Notes under the pieces: model-generated
The model's database searches: none
What the model saw: only the letters and a program-made list of their open reading frames with translations
What the model was told of the DNA's origin: nothing
Part shown: piece after piece, positions 54,335 through 64,000 of the stretch
How the letters are laid out: each line of letters begins with the position of its first letter
How positions within the stretch are numbered: position 1 is the first letter of the stretch
Translations under genes and position numbers: made by a program
Source: Rugalucina vietnamica
Taxonomy: Eukaryota > Mollusca > Bivalvia > Lucinida > Lucinidae
Direction: 5' to 3'
NCBI GenBank assembly: GCA_964017185.1
Contig: OZ024880.1
Coordinates: 41,444,329-41,508,328 of the forward strand
DNA length: 64,000 nt

Positions 54335-55061
54335 ATACCCCTGCATACCACAGTTTTGCTATATAAACGTGGGATATAAGGAGGTAAACATTACACGGAC
54401 ATGTTTTCTTGATGAAAAAGCTATGCTTATACAGTGTAATGCTATTAAGAGATGGATGGTCAACGGGAAATCAACGGGAAAGACCAATCTTCAAACGTGA
54501 GTTAACATAATGACGAGCCCCCAGTGTCTGAAGGACCATCGGCCACTGTCCCATTGATGAATGAAGAGACTGAAATTGAAAACCTTATTACTGGCTGATA
54601 GCCCGCATTCACCACCAATCATTTTCACAGCGAACGTTTTGTCATCTCATAATTAGCCAAATAAACGTATTGTAAGTCGCTGGAGAGTGTCTATGAAGCC
54701 TTGTAAAATATGGCAAATGACACAGCAGATCGATTGTAAACAGACGAGCACCATTCAGAAGTGGGTTTGTTGTTTACATAAGGAAAACATGTTTGTGACA
54801 CGTATACCCCCTCAAACCCCACTTTTTTTAGCAAAACTGGAGTTTGGAGGGGTATACCTAATTTTTGTTTTTGAAAAAAGTCTCTATATATTGCATGGGC
54901 AAGTTTTCGTAATGTGAAACACATTCTTAAACAATTGCAAGACAAACCATCAAGCTAGAAGAATGTGCATGTACACGTTAGAACCGCCTTGCAGAGGCGG
55001 TTCTAACGTGTACCCACAATCTATGTTTTGAGCAAAAATTAGAACATCAAACATTTTCCAC

Positions 55062-55101
<40 letters not shown>

Positions 55102-55145
55102 TTAAAAACTTCCCTGCATATTGCATGGAGTGTTTTCGTAATGAT
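54335..55145. mobile_element. Three MITE-P fragments
   Basis: About 54335-54415 (inverted left end, CACGGACATGTTTTCTTGAT), 54778-54915 (left end joined to right end), and 54965-55145 (core GTTAGAACCGCCTTGCAGAG GCGGTTCTAAC plus right end after a poly-T of about 24). Confidence 0.65.
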
Positions 55146-55156
55146 GAACAAGAGAT

Positions 55157-55340
55157 GTATAAGCCCTGTTAGGAGAAAACCTGCCTTCGGGGTTTCCAAC
55201 CAGCTCCTTAAGAGTGCAAAAGGCATGTGCATTCGGAAAAAAAAAAGTTAGAAGCTTAAAATTTCGAATACGTGGAGGCTTCGTACTATCCGTGTTGCGG
55301 TTATTGCACACCTGATCTGCGTATCTTCGCATATGAAAAA
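55157..55340 (-). mobile_element. MITE-G copy, degraded
   Basis: GGAGAAAACCTGCCTTCGGG, AAGTTAGAAGCTTAAAATTT and GTACTATCCGTGTTGCGG; interior altered. Confidence 0.6.
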
Positions 55341-55409
55341 ACAATATTTAAACAAAAGTCGATTCAATCCCATTTCCAAAATTAATTCCGAAAATCTGTG
55401 AATAAATTT

Positions 55410-55950
55410 GAAAAAGGTACAAGTAGGATGGCGCAATCGGAAAGAAAACCCCACTCCAAAAACCGAGGTGGCAAAACTAAATTGACAATTAGGTACTTAT
55501 ACGAAGAAAACATATCGTAAGCCGAGTGAGCAGCTATTTCCTAATAGCTGGCCACTCAGTTACCCAAACCTAACTTAAAATATGAAAACGCACATAAGGT
55601 GCAAACAGCACAAAAATTCAACACCAAGACATAAGACAATAAGAACGACAACAGAAGTATCGCCTTGGCACGATCAGTAATATAAAATTTCTGGCGGGCT
55701 TAAACTAGTTTTACATGGCCATAACCTCACCCTCACCTTCTGCAGTAGTTCAAAACATTTAGTTAGTTGTTCGGTCCTCGTGGTGACTCTCTCACTAGTC
55801 AATGAATCATCAAGGACAAACAAATAAATAATGATAACCACCATATGAGGACTCAGATTCAGTAAGCTGCCCGACGATGGAGATCCATGGGCGCCCAATA
55901 ACTTATTGAAAATCCGGAGCAAAAGAAAAACACCAGTTGAACCCCGGTTG
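55410..55950 (-). mobile_element. Retroelement 3' end, 5'-truncated
   Basis: AAAAAGGTACAAGTAGGATG at the 3' end through TATCGCCTTGGCACGATCAG to ACACCAGTTGAACCCCGGTT, in family order. Confidence 0.7.
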
Positions 55951-55954
55951 AACA

Positions 55955-57480
55955 TTGCATAAAATTTCTAAATTTCTGGGAATACCCCACTCATCTCAAA
56001 GAACCAAAAGGAAATGTATATATTCCGTTTGGCTTAGTTTATGGTAAGTTTGCGTTTTCAGAAGAAAACTGTGGAAATTAATGAAAATACATTTTATTGT
56101 AAATGCCAAAGTTTTGCGACTTTTGAAATAAAGAAATCCAAACTCTGGTGTCTTCAGAACTCATGCAATCCAACTTTTACGATACACATATACATGTAGA
56201 TCTACTATTTGGGGGACAAGAATCATTATCTCTAAAACTTGTGTAAAAGATCATGTATCTGTTTGGGATTAACCCATATTTGACCAATGGACTTTCCCAT
56301 CATTATCATTTGGGCGACTCCACTTTCGTTTTTAAGGGCTTTAGGTGTGATTTTTAAATTTTTATCTCATTTTTCGATGAAATTTCTCTAAGCAAACAGA
56401 AAAGCCCCAGATGGGACTCCGCGTTCTGCGACTATCGAGCGGTATCGGGGCTATAGTGGGCTAAATAGTCCCAATGGGATTTTACATGTATTTTTCACTG
56501 ACGTTTGGGTGGTGGTTTAGCGTCTCAGTCAGCAGCTATGGTCATGTCGGGACGTTGTCTCCATTTTATGACACTAGGACGTCATGACATCCCAAAAGTG
56601 CTTCAAAAATATCCACCTAAAGTACCAGTACCACTGAATCCTAAGCAATCCTACGATTGTCTATTCATAGGCTAAGTTTATTGACAACACTGCGTATGCA
56701 AAATTTGTAAAATGTTTTCCAACGTGTTTCTTCTGTCTTAATTTGCATATCGAGGTCAAAGAAATGACCCTCAAATTAATATTAAGACAACCGTATTGCG
56801 ATCTTAAGCGATCATAAGCGCAGTGGGACTGAGACTTAACTAAGCCAATATGGCTTATATGTAGGCTATAGATGGTTTGACTTGAACCAATTTTCCTGCT
56901 AAGGCTCAGAACTGTGCGGTTAACAGTCAGTAGCGTAGTTCTAAGCTTTGCCTGGAGGCACAAGTTAGGCCGCAATGGTCGGGGGCGGCTTAACTTTTAC
57001 CTCTGAGCATACTAGAATATCGTGGCGATGAACCTTGCAAACAGTATATTCGGGAACATGAACTAAGCGTTCTTGAACTCAAAAGAAAACAAGTCGCATA
57101 ATAAATGAAAGTCTACACTCCTTGAGAAATCTCTGCGACTGTCTTATAATGAACAGCTACGGCATCGTATTTGGTTACTGAAGAATCTGTCATAAATGAC
57201 AGCGGCTCTAATACCTTCTGCACAAAACATACAATAATTATTTCCTGATTGGCATTTCAAAATTAACGGTCTTTATATAGCTGACTTGGCCATGTTTTCT
57301 TACAGAGTGTTGGATCAATACGAAACACAAAAACAAGAAAAAAAATGGGAGAAACAACTTTGTCGTAAACAGCAACTTCGTTGTAAACACACCGCTACAA
57401 ATTAATATTTTCAAAACCGCTATAGCATTATTTTCACGCACTATTTATGATTCCACAGAATCAGCTGTCACTATACAACT
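55955..57480. other. No gene seen; decayed SINE-like pieces
   Basis: 56510-56600 (TTTAGCGTCTCAGTCAGCAG, GGTCATGTCGGGACGTTGTC) resembles 52395-52500, 59990-60100 and 31620-31690, suggesting one dispersed SINE-like family ending in (G)ACGTAAAGCATCAA-type tails. Confidence 0.45.
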
Positions 57481-57487
57481 ATTTCAT

Positions 57488-57636
57488 ACCTTCCCGTGTA
57501 ACAGTCAAAACTATCACCCCGAGGTGCTGTGGATGACCCGATGAACTGTTGCCCGAGGCCGAAGGCTGAGGGCAACAGTTCATCGGGTCATCCACAGCTC
57601 CGAGGGGTGATAGTTATGACTGTCACACAGGAAGGT
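57488..57636. repeat. 149-bp foldback, ~70-bp arms, C-GAA-G loop
   Basis: ACCTTCCCGTGTAACAGTCA pairs with TGACTGTCACACAGGAAGGT. Inner arms GTGGATGACCCGATGAACTG / CAGTTCATCGGGTCATCCAC are exact complements; the apex is GAGGCCGAAGGCT. Flanks ATTACCCAAC (57654) and GTTGGGTAAT (58371) are also inverted, so a larger ~0.75-kb element may be present. Confidence 0.85.
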
Positions 57637-57759
57637 TTAAAATAGTTGTTTTATTACCCAACTCAAACTTAATACCATACGCATACTATATTATGACAAG
57701 ACTGGTTGTAACATAAAATGTTAAAAGTGAAAATAAGGTTGAAACATGCTCATATCCTG

Positions 57760-58165
57760 GTTTTGTTGTACAGATCATGTTTGCTTGTTTGATTCTGATT
57801 TGCTTGTTTGTTTACTTGCGTGAAGGTTTGGCACTTAAGTTGATTTACTTGTTTGCTTATTTTACTGTTTTTGTTTTGTTTATTCTGTTTGCTTCTTTGG
57901 TTCATTTTTTGTTTGTATGATTGTTTGCTTAATGTGTTTTATTCCATTTTTGTTTGTTTTGCTTGGTTGTTTTTGTTTGTTTTGTTAGTTTTTTTGTTTC
58001 TGTTTTCTTAGATTATTTCATGTGCTTATTTGTGATTAATGCTTGGTTTGAATTGCTTGTTTTATGTTTGTTTGTTTGCTTGTTTTTGTTTGTTTGGTCA
58101 TATGTTTTGTTTGTTTGTTTGATTTATTTGTTTGTTGTTTGCTTTTGATTACTTTTTGTTTGACA
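57760..58165. repeat. TTTG-rich low-complexity tract
   Basis: Irregular (TTTG)n/(CTTG)n, densest at 57940-58150; generates hydrophobic frames on the plus strand. Confidence 0.9.
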
Positions 58166-58559
58166 ATATTTGCAGGTATACAGGCAGTATAAAAGCATGC
58201 AGTATAAAAGCATGAAAGCATGTCACTTGACTGGGAAACAGTAAAAACTGTTGCACATGAAACAGTTCGTCACATGACACGAAACAGTTCATTGAAACTG
58301 GTTTAAACTGGGTTTAACTAAAATTGTTTAAAAAAACAGCCTGAAATGTTTTATTTCTCTTTATATAGTATGTTGGGTAATAAAATGTTTTGTTTAATTC
58401 AAAAATATATCAGAAACTTTAAATTAAGAAAAGTATCAGTATTTTAGTAAAACTGAACCCCCGCATCTAGATAATTAGGGCATATTAGGCTATTGTAGAT
58501 TAAACAAAGAATCCGATCAGTTATGTTGACTTCGTAGGGATCATAAGCGCACCCCAGGC

Positions 58560-58783
58560 ACTGACCGATCCAAGGCGGTACTTTCCTAGTGGTCCCAGAC
58601 TATTTGTAAAAATGTTTTGGTGTATAATTTCTGTGCTGTTGACACCTTTTATGTGTTCATATATATAGATAAGTACGGGTAATTGAGTTACCACCTTTAG
58701 GGAAATAGTTGCTCACTTAGCATACGATATGTTCTTTTTGTATTTGTTCCTGATTGTCAATTTCGTTTTTCCCCACCTAGGTA
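58560..58783 (+). mobile_element. Retroelement 3' fragment
   Basis: ACTGACCGATCCAAGGCGGT, TTCTGTGCTGTTGACACC and CGTTTTTCCCCACCTAGGTA in family order. It runs straight into a MITE-G copy. Confidence 0.55.
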
Positions 58784-58792
58784 TTTAGAGAT

Positions 58793-58990
58793 TTCCGACC
58801 AGGTCCGACACAAACCGACGTATACAATCTCAGAAACTATAGGCTAGAAGCTTGAAATTTTGAATTTGACTAGAAGAAGGATTGCACTATCTGAGTAACG
58901 AAAACAAGGGCGCTGATCAGCTGTGCAGTTACTGATCTGCGCCTTTGTTTTCGCATAGACAAAAGTCCGGTTTTCGCAAGAAGCGATTCA
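58793..58990 (-). mobile_element. MITE-G copy, inverted
   Basis: Begins inside the terminus (TTCCGACCAGGTCCGACACA). The core GCTGATCAGCTGTGCAGTTA is present; the right end CGGTTTTCGCAAGAAGCGA is diverged. Confidence 0.7.
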
Positions 58991-59407
58991 AATATTAATA
59001 TCATACAACAGGTGTTTCGAAGAAATGAATGGAATCCTGGGAAAATCTATGGTTGGGATTCTTTCATGCATAAAACAGATCCTCATTACGGCACTATTTG
59101 GAACTAGGCTCGTCTTGTACAATGAAACAGACAAAACAGCGCGCCCAAGCAGGCGTAATTCCTTTGTTAACAAGCCAGAGATACATTCATTGTAACATCT
59201 GGTGTGTTGTAATATTTAACAGGACGATTGTAATTATGTAAACTAAGCTGTTGGATATTCCCAGCTTCAGAAACGAAAATGTCGATCGGTAGCATGTCCG
59301 GCAAATTCTAACGGAACCGACCCGCGGTACTCCCTTCCACGAATGAAAAATACTCTGCGGCGAAGAGTATTCAGCAATTAGTGGTGTACGAAATATGCAG
59401 TAAGTAT

Positions 59408-59647
59408 TTAAGCCACCACATGGGAAAACCAACAATTTGCATATGCGAAAACAAAGCCGCAGATCAGCTTCGCAGTAACTGCGAAGCTGATCAGCGCCTT
59501 TGTTTTCGCTACACGGAGAGTACACTTCCTCCACCTCTTCTTAAATCCGAAATTTCAAGCTTCTAGCCATCTTCTGTGCTTGTACAGCCCGGTTTGTGTC
59601 GGACCTGTTCAGAAACCACATTGCTGGTTTTCCTACGAGACGGCTCA
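59408..59647 (+). mobile_element. MITE-G copy
   Basis: Full length: GAGCC-like start (AAGCCACCACATGGGAAAACC), perfect core CTTCGCAGTAACTGCGAAG, end TTTTCCTACGAGACGGCTC. Confidence 0.85.
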
Positions 59648-60095
59648 TTTGTATAGTGCATCTGAGAGGATTTCGCGGAAAAGTGGGGCTAGATTGGCTG
59701 ACCGTCATAAAATTTGTTGTTGACCGTCGACGTAAAGCACTTAAACGTAGTTAACCAGCCTTCCTTAGCTGTTTTCATCCTTGTCAGACAGGGTGGGAAT
59801 ATAGGACCATAAGAAATCGATGGACTGCTTGTCCAGCAAAGGTTATGACTTACCATCCGACCACCTCATTTACTGCTTAGAAGGGCCTGTCCAGGAAAAG
59901 TGTTGGACAAACCATCCATACACAAGATCATTAGTTGTTTTCTTGGGTGGTTATATTTTTGAAGCAATTTCTAGATGTCATGATGTACCCTAATTTAGGG
60001 TAAAACGCCACATAATGGAGGGAACGTCCAGACATGATCTTAGCTGTTGACTGGGACGTAAAGCATCAATTCGAACAAAGAACAGCCAAACAAAA

Positions 60096-60127
60096 TATTT
60101 ATATTATATTATATTATATTATATCAT
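60096..60127. repeat. (TTATA)n microsatellite
   Basis: About six TTATA units. Confidence 0.9.
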
Positions 60128-60224
60128 AATTATTTTGTTCGTGGGTTCTACAGTTTGCATGGAAATGATGTGGAGGATAACTGTACCTGCAAATTGCAGT
60201 CACGTTCGTATGCAGTTCGTATGC

Positions 60225-60545
60225 TTAAACCGGTTTAAGCCCGCCAGTAACTTTGTGTTACTGATCGTTCCAAGTCGATACTTCTGTAGTGGTTCTTTTT
60301 GTTTTATGTCTTGGTGTATAACATTTTTTGTGCTGTTGGCGCCTTATGTATGTTTTCATATTTTTAGTTAAGTTAAGGTAACTGAGTGGCCACCTATTGG
60401 GAAAATAGCTGCTCATTCGGCTTACGATATGTTTCATGGTATAAGTGCCTGATTGTTAGTTTGGTTTTTTCCCACCTCGGTTTTTGGAGTGGGAGTCTTT
60501 TTCTGATTGCGCCTTTTCCTGATCTTTGCCTACTTGTACCTCAGT
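60225..60545 (+). mobile_element. Retroelement 3' portion
   Basis: AAACCGGTTTAAGCCCGCCA, GATCGTTCCAAGTCGATACT, GCTCATTCGGCTTACGATAT, ending TTTGCCTACTTGTACCTCAG. Confidence 0.7.
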
Positions 60546-60549
60546 ACTT

Positions 60550-61260
60550 TAAGGTCACGTGTGGCCAACATATCTTGGCTTGGTCAAATATAACGACAAC
60601 AACAACAATATCAGCAAAGCAATTAGTTTTTTTTTTATCTTATTTTTTTTTTATTACTAAAAGTACGACAAATTGCCTCTCCTATCTATAAAAATGCGGT
60701 TTTCCCATTGTTTGTCCGGATTTTTTTTCAAAACATGGTTTCGATTTTCACCACATTTTCACAAACATAGTTGTTACATTTTTCCATAATGATGGCTACC
60801 ACTAGTTCTAATACATGTCTCATATAGAAGGCAGTGTCTTGTGAAAAGGAAAAGAAATTATTATAGAAGAAAGGCATGCGCATTTTACGTTTGTATAAAT
60901 TGTTACAAACTATGATGTTCAGTCACTTACGCGTATACGACCAGAAAGCTCAGTTCTATTGGCGTTCCGCAAAAAACTAAATTGGCATAATCACTGTTTT
61001 GAAACTTTTACAAAGAAACTAGTACAAAATTTTACCATCAAATTGATGCCTTGTTGAATATTTAACCTGCACTTTTAAAATGTCTTAGTTTATCATTAGA
61101 CCGAGCGTTTTCATGAATATTTCTGAAGCCACAGCCTTTTCAAAATGTTACCGTAGACAGAAGAAATTCATAAAATTATCATAATAAATATAATATCTGC
61201 TGCAACCGTGTGTTACTGAAACTGATTTTTTGGGGGTCTTGTTTCATATATTCAAGAAAA
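60550..61260. other. No gene or clear repeat seen
   Basis: AT-rich sequence with poly-T tracts at about 60625-60650 and 60720. Confidence 0.4.
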
Positions 61261-61264
61261 ACAT

Positions 61265-61475
61265 TGAAACTTGATACAAAGTGTAATTACGGTTAGACGA
61301 GCAAGCAGCTGTTTCCCTCAAGGTGGCCAACTCTGTTACCTGAACGTGGCAAAATAGATGAACATGCACAATTTTAAAAGGTATAAACAACTCTAAAATC
61401 CACACCGTAAAATAGAACCACAGCAGAAGTACCGCATTAGAACGGCCAGTAACATAAAATTAACAGGGGCTTAAA
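61265..61475 (-). mobile_element. Retroelement 3' fragment
   Basis: CGAGCAAGCAGCTGTTTCCC, CACAGCAGAAGTACCGCATT and GGCCAGTAACATAAAATTAA; it ends where element F begins. Confidence 0.55.
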
Positions 61476-63635
61476 CTGCACGAAGTGCATGGAGTTATTG
61501 TAGTCACCTCGGTCGTGCGCGTTCCCGTGCGCGTGCGCGTCACACTTACGGTATAGTTTTCTAGAAGTCCATATCCTGACAGCCACTCATCAGAAACCAT
61601 TCGTACTTGGTGTTGATTTTTTGTGCTGTTTGCACCTTATGTGCTTTTACATATTTTTAGTAAGGTTTGGGTAACTGAAATAGATGCTCACTCGGCTTGC
61701 GATATCTTTTCTAAGTATAAGTACCTCATTGTCAATTTAGTTTTTTCCCACCCGGGATTTTCTTTCTGACTGCGCCATTTCCTGATCATTGCCAACTTGT
61801 GCCTTTTCATACTTGGACCATAGATACCCTGTAGGGCTAGCTTTAATTACATAGCATCGGGTCCTAGGGTCCAGGCCCTGGGGGTGGGGCTTGAGTTCAA
61901 AATATAGAACAACTTCAAAAATGGCTTTTCTGTGGTATAGTTTTTAGTAGTCCATATCTTGACAACCACTCATCAGAAAACATTGATACTTGAGCCATTG
62001 ATACCCTGTAGGGTTGGCTTTCATCACGCATCGGATCCCCGGATCCATGCCAGGGGATGGGACTAGAAGTTTAAATCTAGAACACCATTAACACTGGCTT
62101 TTCTGTGGTATAGTATTCTAGAAGTCTATATATTGACAACCAATTATTAGACATTATTCATAGTTACGATATTGGTACCCTGTAGGGTTGTGTTTCATTT
62201 CAAGGCAACGGATCCCTGGGGATGGGGCTAGAGGTTAAAAACTAGAACACAGTAAAACGGATGTACTGCTGTGTAACTTTTTAAAAGAGTCCATATCTTG
62301 ACAACAGCTTATCATAAAGCATTCATACTTCATATTCTTTAGGTTCAATGACATCGGACCACTGGGTCAGAGTAAGTGTGTGGGACTAGATGTCGAAATC
62401 TAGAACTCCCTGAAATATTGTTTTTCATTTATTTCTAAATAGAAAGAACTTAGGAAGATGGTTGGTCAGTCATCTTTTAACTTTGTGACACTGACTTGTG
62501 TGTCATGACGTTAAGGGTGGGTTGACCTTATTTCCATTGTCCATATCGTGACTTTCAGTATATTTTCGTTCTTCTTTCAGGTTATATGTGAGTATAGCCA
62601 GGCTTTTGACCCCAATATATTAATAGGTCTCTGTGATCTAATTTCATGGTTCAGTGATTTTGCCTCATGTCTTGACACTCAGTATATTTTCGTTTTTCTT
62701 TCAGATTAGGATTGAGTATGACCAGACCTTTGACCCCAGTATGATTATAGGTCAATATGACCTACGTTCACGGTTCAGTGATTTTGTCTTATATCTCGGC
62801 ACTAAAGGGTATATGAGCATACGTTTTTCACAGTATGTTTGTGTACAAAACCTTTGACCCTAAAGTAGTCGTGGGTCACTGTGGCCCGGCTAATTTCACG
62901 GTTCAGTGATTTTGCCTTATATCTTGGTACTTAATTGGTATATGAGCTTGTTTCTTTCACATTATGTTTGCGTATGACAAGAACTTTGACCATAAAGTAG
63001 TCGAAGGTCACTTGTGACCTTATTTCATGGTTCGGTGATTTTGCCTTATATCTCGGCACCTATTTGGTATATGAACATACTTCTTTCACAGTATGTTTGC
63101 GTATGACAAGACATTTGACTCTAAAGTAGTCATAAGTCACTGTGACCTTATTTCATGGTTCGGTGATTTTGCCTTATATTTTGACACACGGTTTATTTTC
63201 ATACTTCCTTCAGATTATGAATAAGCATGACCACATCTTTGACCCTAAAGTACGTATAGGTCAATGTGACCTAATTTTGCATTATGTCTCGGCATTCAGT
63301 TGTTATGTGAAAATACTTCTTTCACAATATGTTTGCTTATGACCAGACCTTTGACCTTTAAGTAATCCTAGGTCACTGTGACCTAATTTCACGCTTCAGT
63401 GATTTTGCCTTTTATCCCGGCACTCAGCTGGTATATGAATATAATTCGTTCACAATATGAGCGAGAACTTTAAACCTTAAGTAGTTATAGTTCACTGTCA
63501 CCTTATTCATGGGTCAGTTATTTTGCCTTATAGAATCTAGACAAAAAGATATATGAGCATCATGCTTTGGTTACAAGTCGAGTTTGCCGTAATGTTTGGC
63601 AAAGGCCAGAAGCAGTCGAGCGCGCTGTCCTGTGA
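61476..63635 (+). mobile_element. HINE-like element F
   Basis: Start CTGCACGAAGTGCATGGAGT and GTAGTCACCTCGGTCG are nearly identical to element B. The end AGTCGAGCGCGCTGTCCTGTG plus GACGGCTC matches the 3' end of B. The core differs: units of about 120-130 bp (TTCATGGTTCAGTGATTTTG) near 62648, 62772, 62900, 63028, 63158 and 63393. A reversed retroelement fragment occupies 61605-61805. Confidence 0.7.
61605..61805 (+). mobile_element. Retroelement 3' fragment inside element F
   Basis: TGTGCTGTTTGCACCTTATG, TGCTCACTCGGCTTGCGATA and TGATCATTGCCAACTTGTGCC. Element F resumes at about 61810 with a repeat of its own subterminal sequence. Confidence 0.6.
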
Positions 63636-64000
63636 CGGCTCTTTTTTTCAGGATCCTCTGCCTAGACGTTCTATCGCAGACAGAGTTGAAGAAGTCAGTT
63701 TTCAGCATTAAGCCAGCATACTTTAGAATACCCCTATGTCATATTGTCGGTTACCGAATGTCCGTAGAGGCACAGAGAAAGGTATTTTTCCGACCCAGAA
63801 TCATCCCAATGCGCGTGCGAGTGTAAAATGAAACAATAAAGTGCCACAAGATGGCCTTTAGGTAATTTGTCTTCGAGTAAAATGTGCCATCATGAATAAC
63901 GTGACAGTCTCTAACCCATTATTACATCTAAACTAACTGCATCGTGGAATAAACCGCACAAAAATAATGGATCTCTGGCATTATTCTGTCGAAAAGAGCC
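63636..64000. other. No gene seen at the right edge
   Basis: A 76-codon plus frame (63596-63826) starts inside element F and has no recognisable domain. Nothing else supported. Confidence 0.4.

Noticed and set aside
57954..58148. Hydrophobic 64-codon frame resembling a membrane protein
   Set aside because: Comes from TTTG-rich low-complexity DNA (Phe/Val/Cys/Leu codons only).
54000..64000. N-terminal acidic-domain exons of the ETV gene
   Set aside because: I looked for the conserved acidic transactivation block of PEA3 proteins on the minus strand and saw nothing convincing; those exons are probably outside the window.

Overview
This is AT-rich animal genomic DNA: introns with consensus splice sites, tRNA-derived SINEs and very dense small DNA transposons. 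The repeat types point to a mollusc, probably a bivalve. These include tandem-cored elements with terminal hairpins like the bivalve 'pearl'/Helentron-associated elements, and a SINE whose tail carries the motif GACGTTAAAC before CAAA repeats. I cannot name a species.

Four host loci are supported. (1) A divergent gene pair shares a short CCAAT-box promoter near 7.05-7.25 kb. The minus-strand partner starts at 7037 and has two visible coding exons; I do not recognise it. The plus-strand partner is an NKAPD1 (C11orf57) orthologue with five coding exons, 7892-16160, of about 311 aa. Its signature exon (RWGHSG) is present twice in a row. (2) The 3' part of a PEA3-group ETS factor (ETV1/4/5) lies on the minus strand, 53893 to 25649, in five exons that all join in frame. 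The N-terminal acidic-domain exons are not in the window. (3) Inside the 20-kb intron of that gene, on the opposite strand, is an exon (32702-33725) coding for a 338-aa Cys-rich, N-glycosylated, probably GPI-anchored surface protein. (4) A possible 38-codon terminal exon lies at 6265-6378.

Most of the rest is repeats, often nested. 1-540: 90-bp satellite. 1514-4574: a DNA element with CCTTTCG palindromes, containing a second element (2563-3585). 5625-6180: ~150-165-bp tandem repeat. 7.5-60 kb: two high-copy MITE families, called MITE-P (palindromic core AGATTGTGGGTAC...) and MITE-G (termini GAGCCGC...GAAAACCAACA). At least six Helentron-associated-type elements (HINE-like, A-F) carry terminal hairpins and tandem cores. 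A retroelement with a shared 3' end and variable 5' truncation is present in about 14 copies.

The strangest element is at 39488-40545. It has a TAA target duplication, a TACTGCGTTTACA inverted terminus, and an interior in which ACG/TCACGG motifs recur every 10 bp, once per helical turn. Several insertions can be resolved to the base because neighbouring copies of the host repeat give the empty site. No bacterial, CRISPR or operon features are present.
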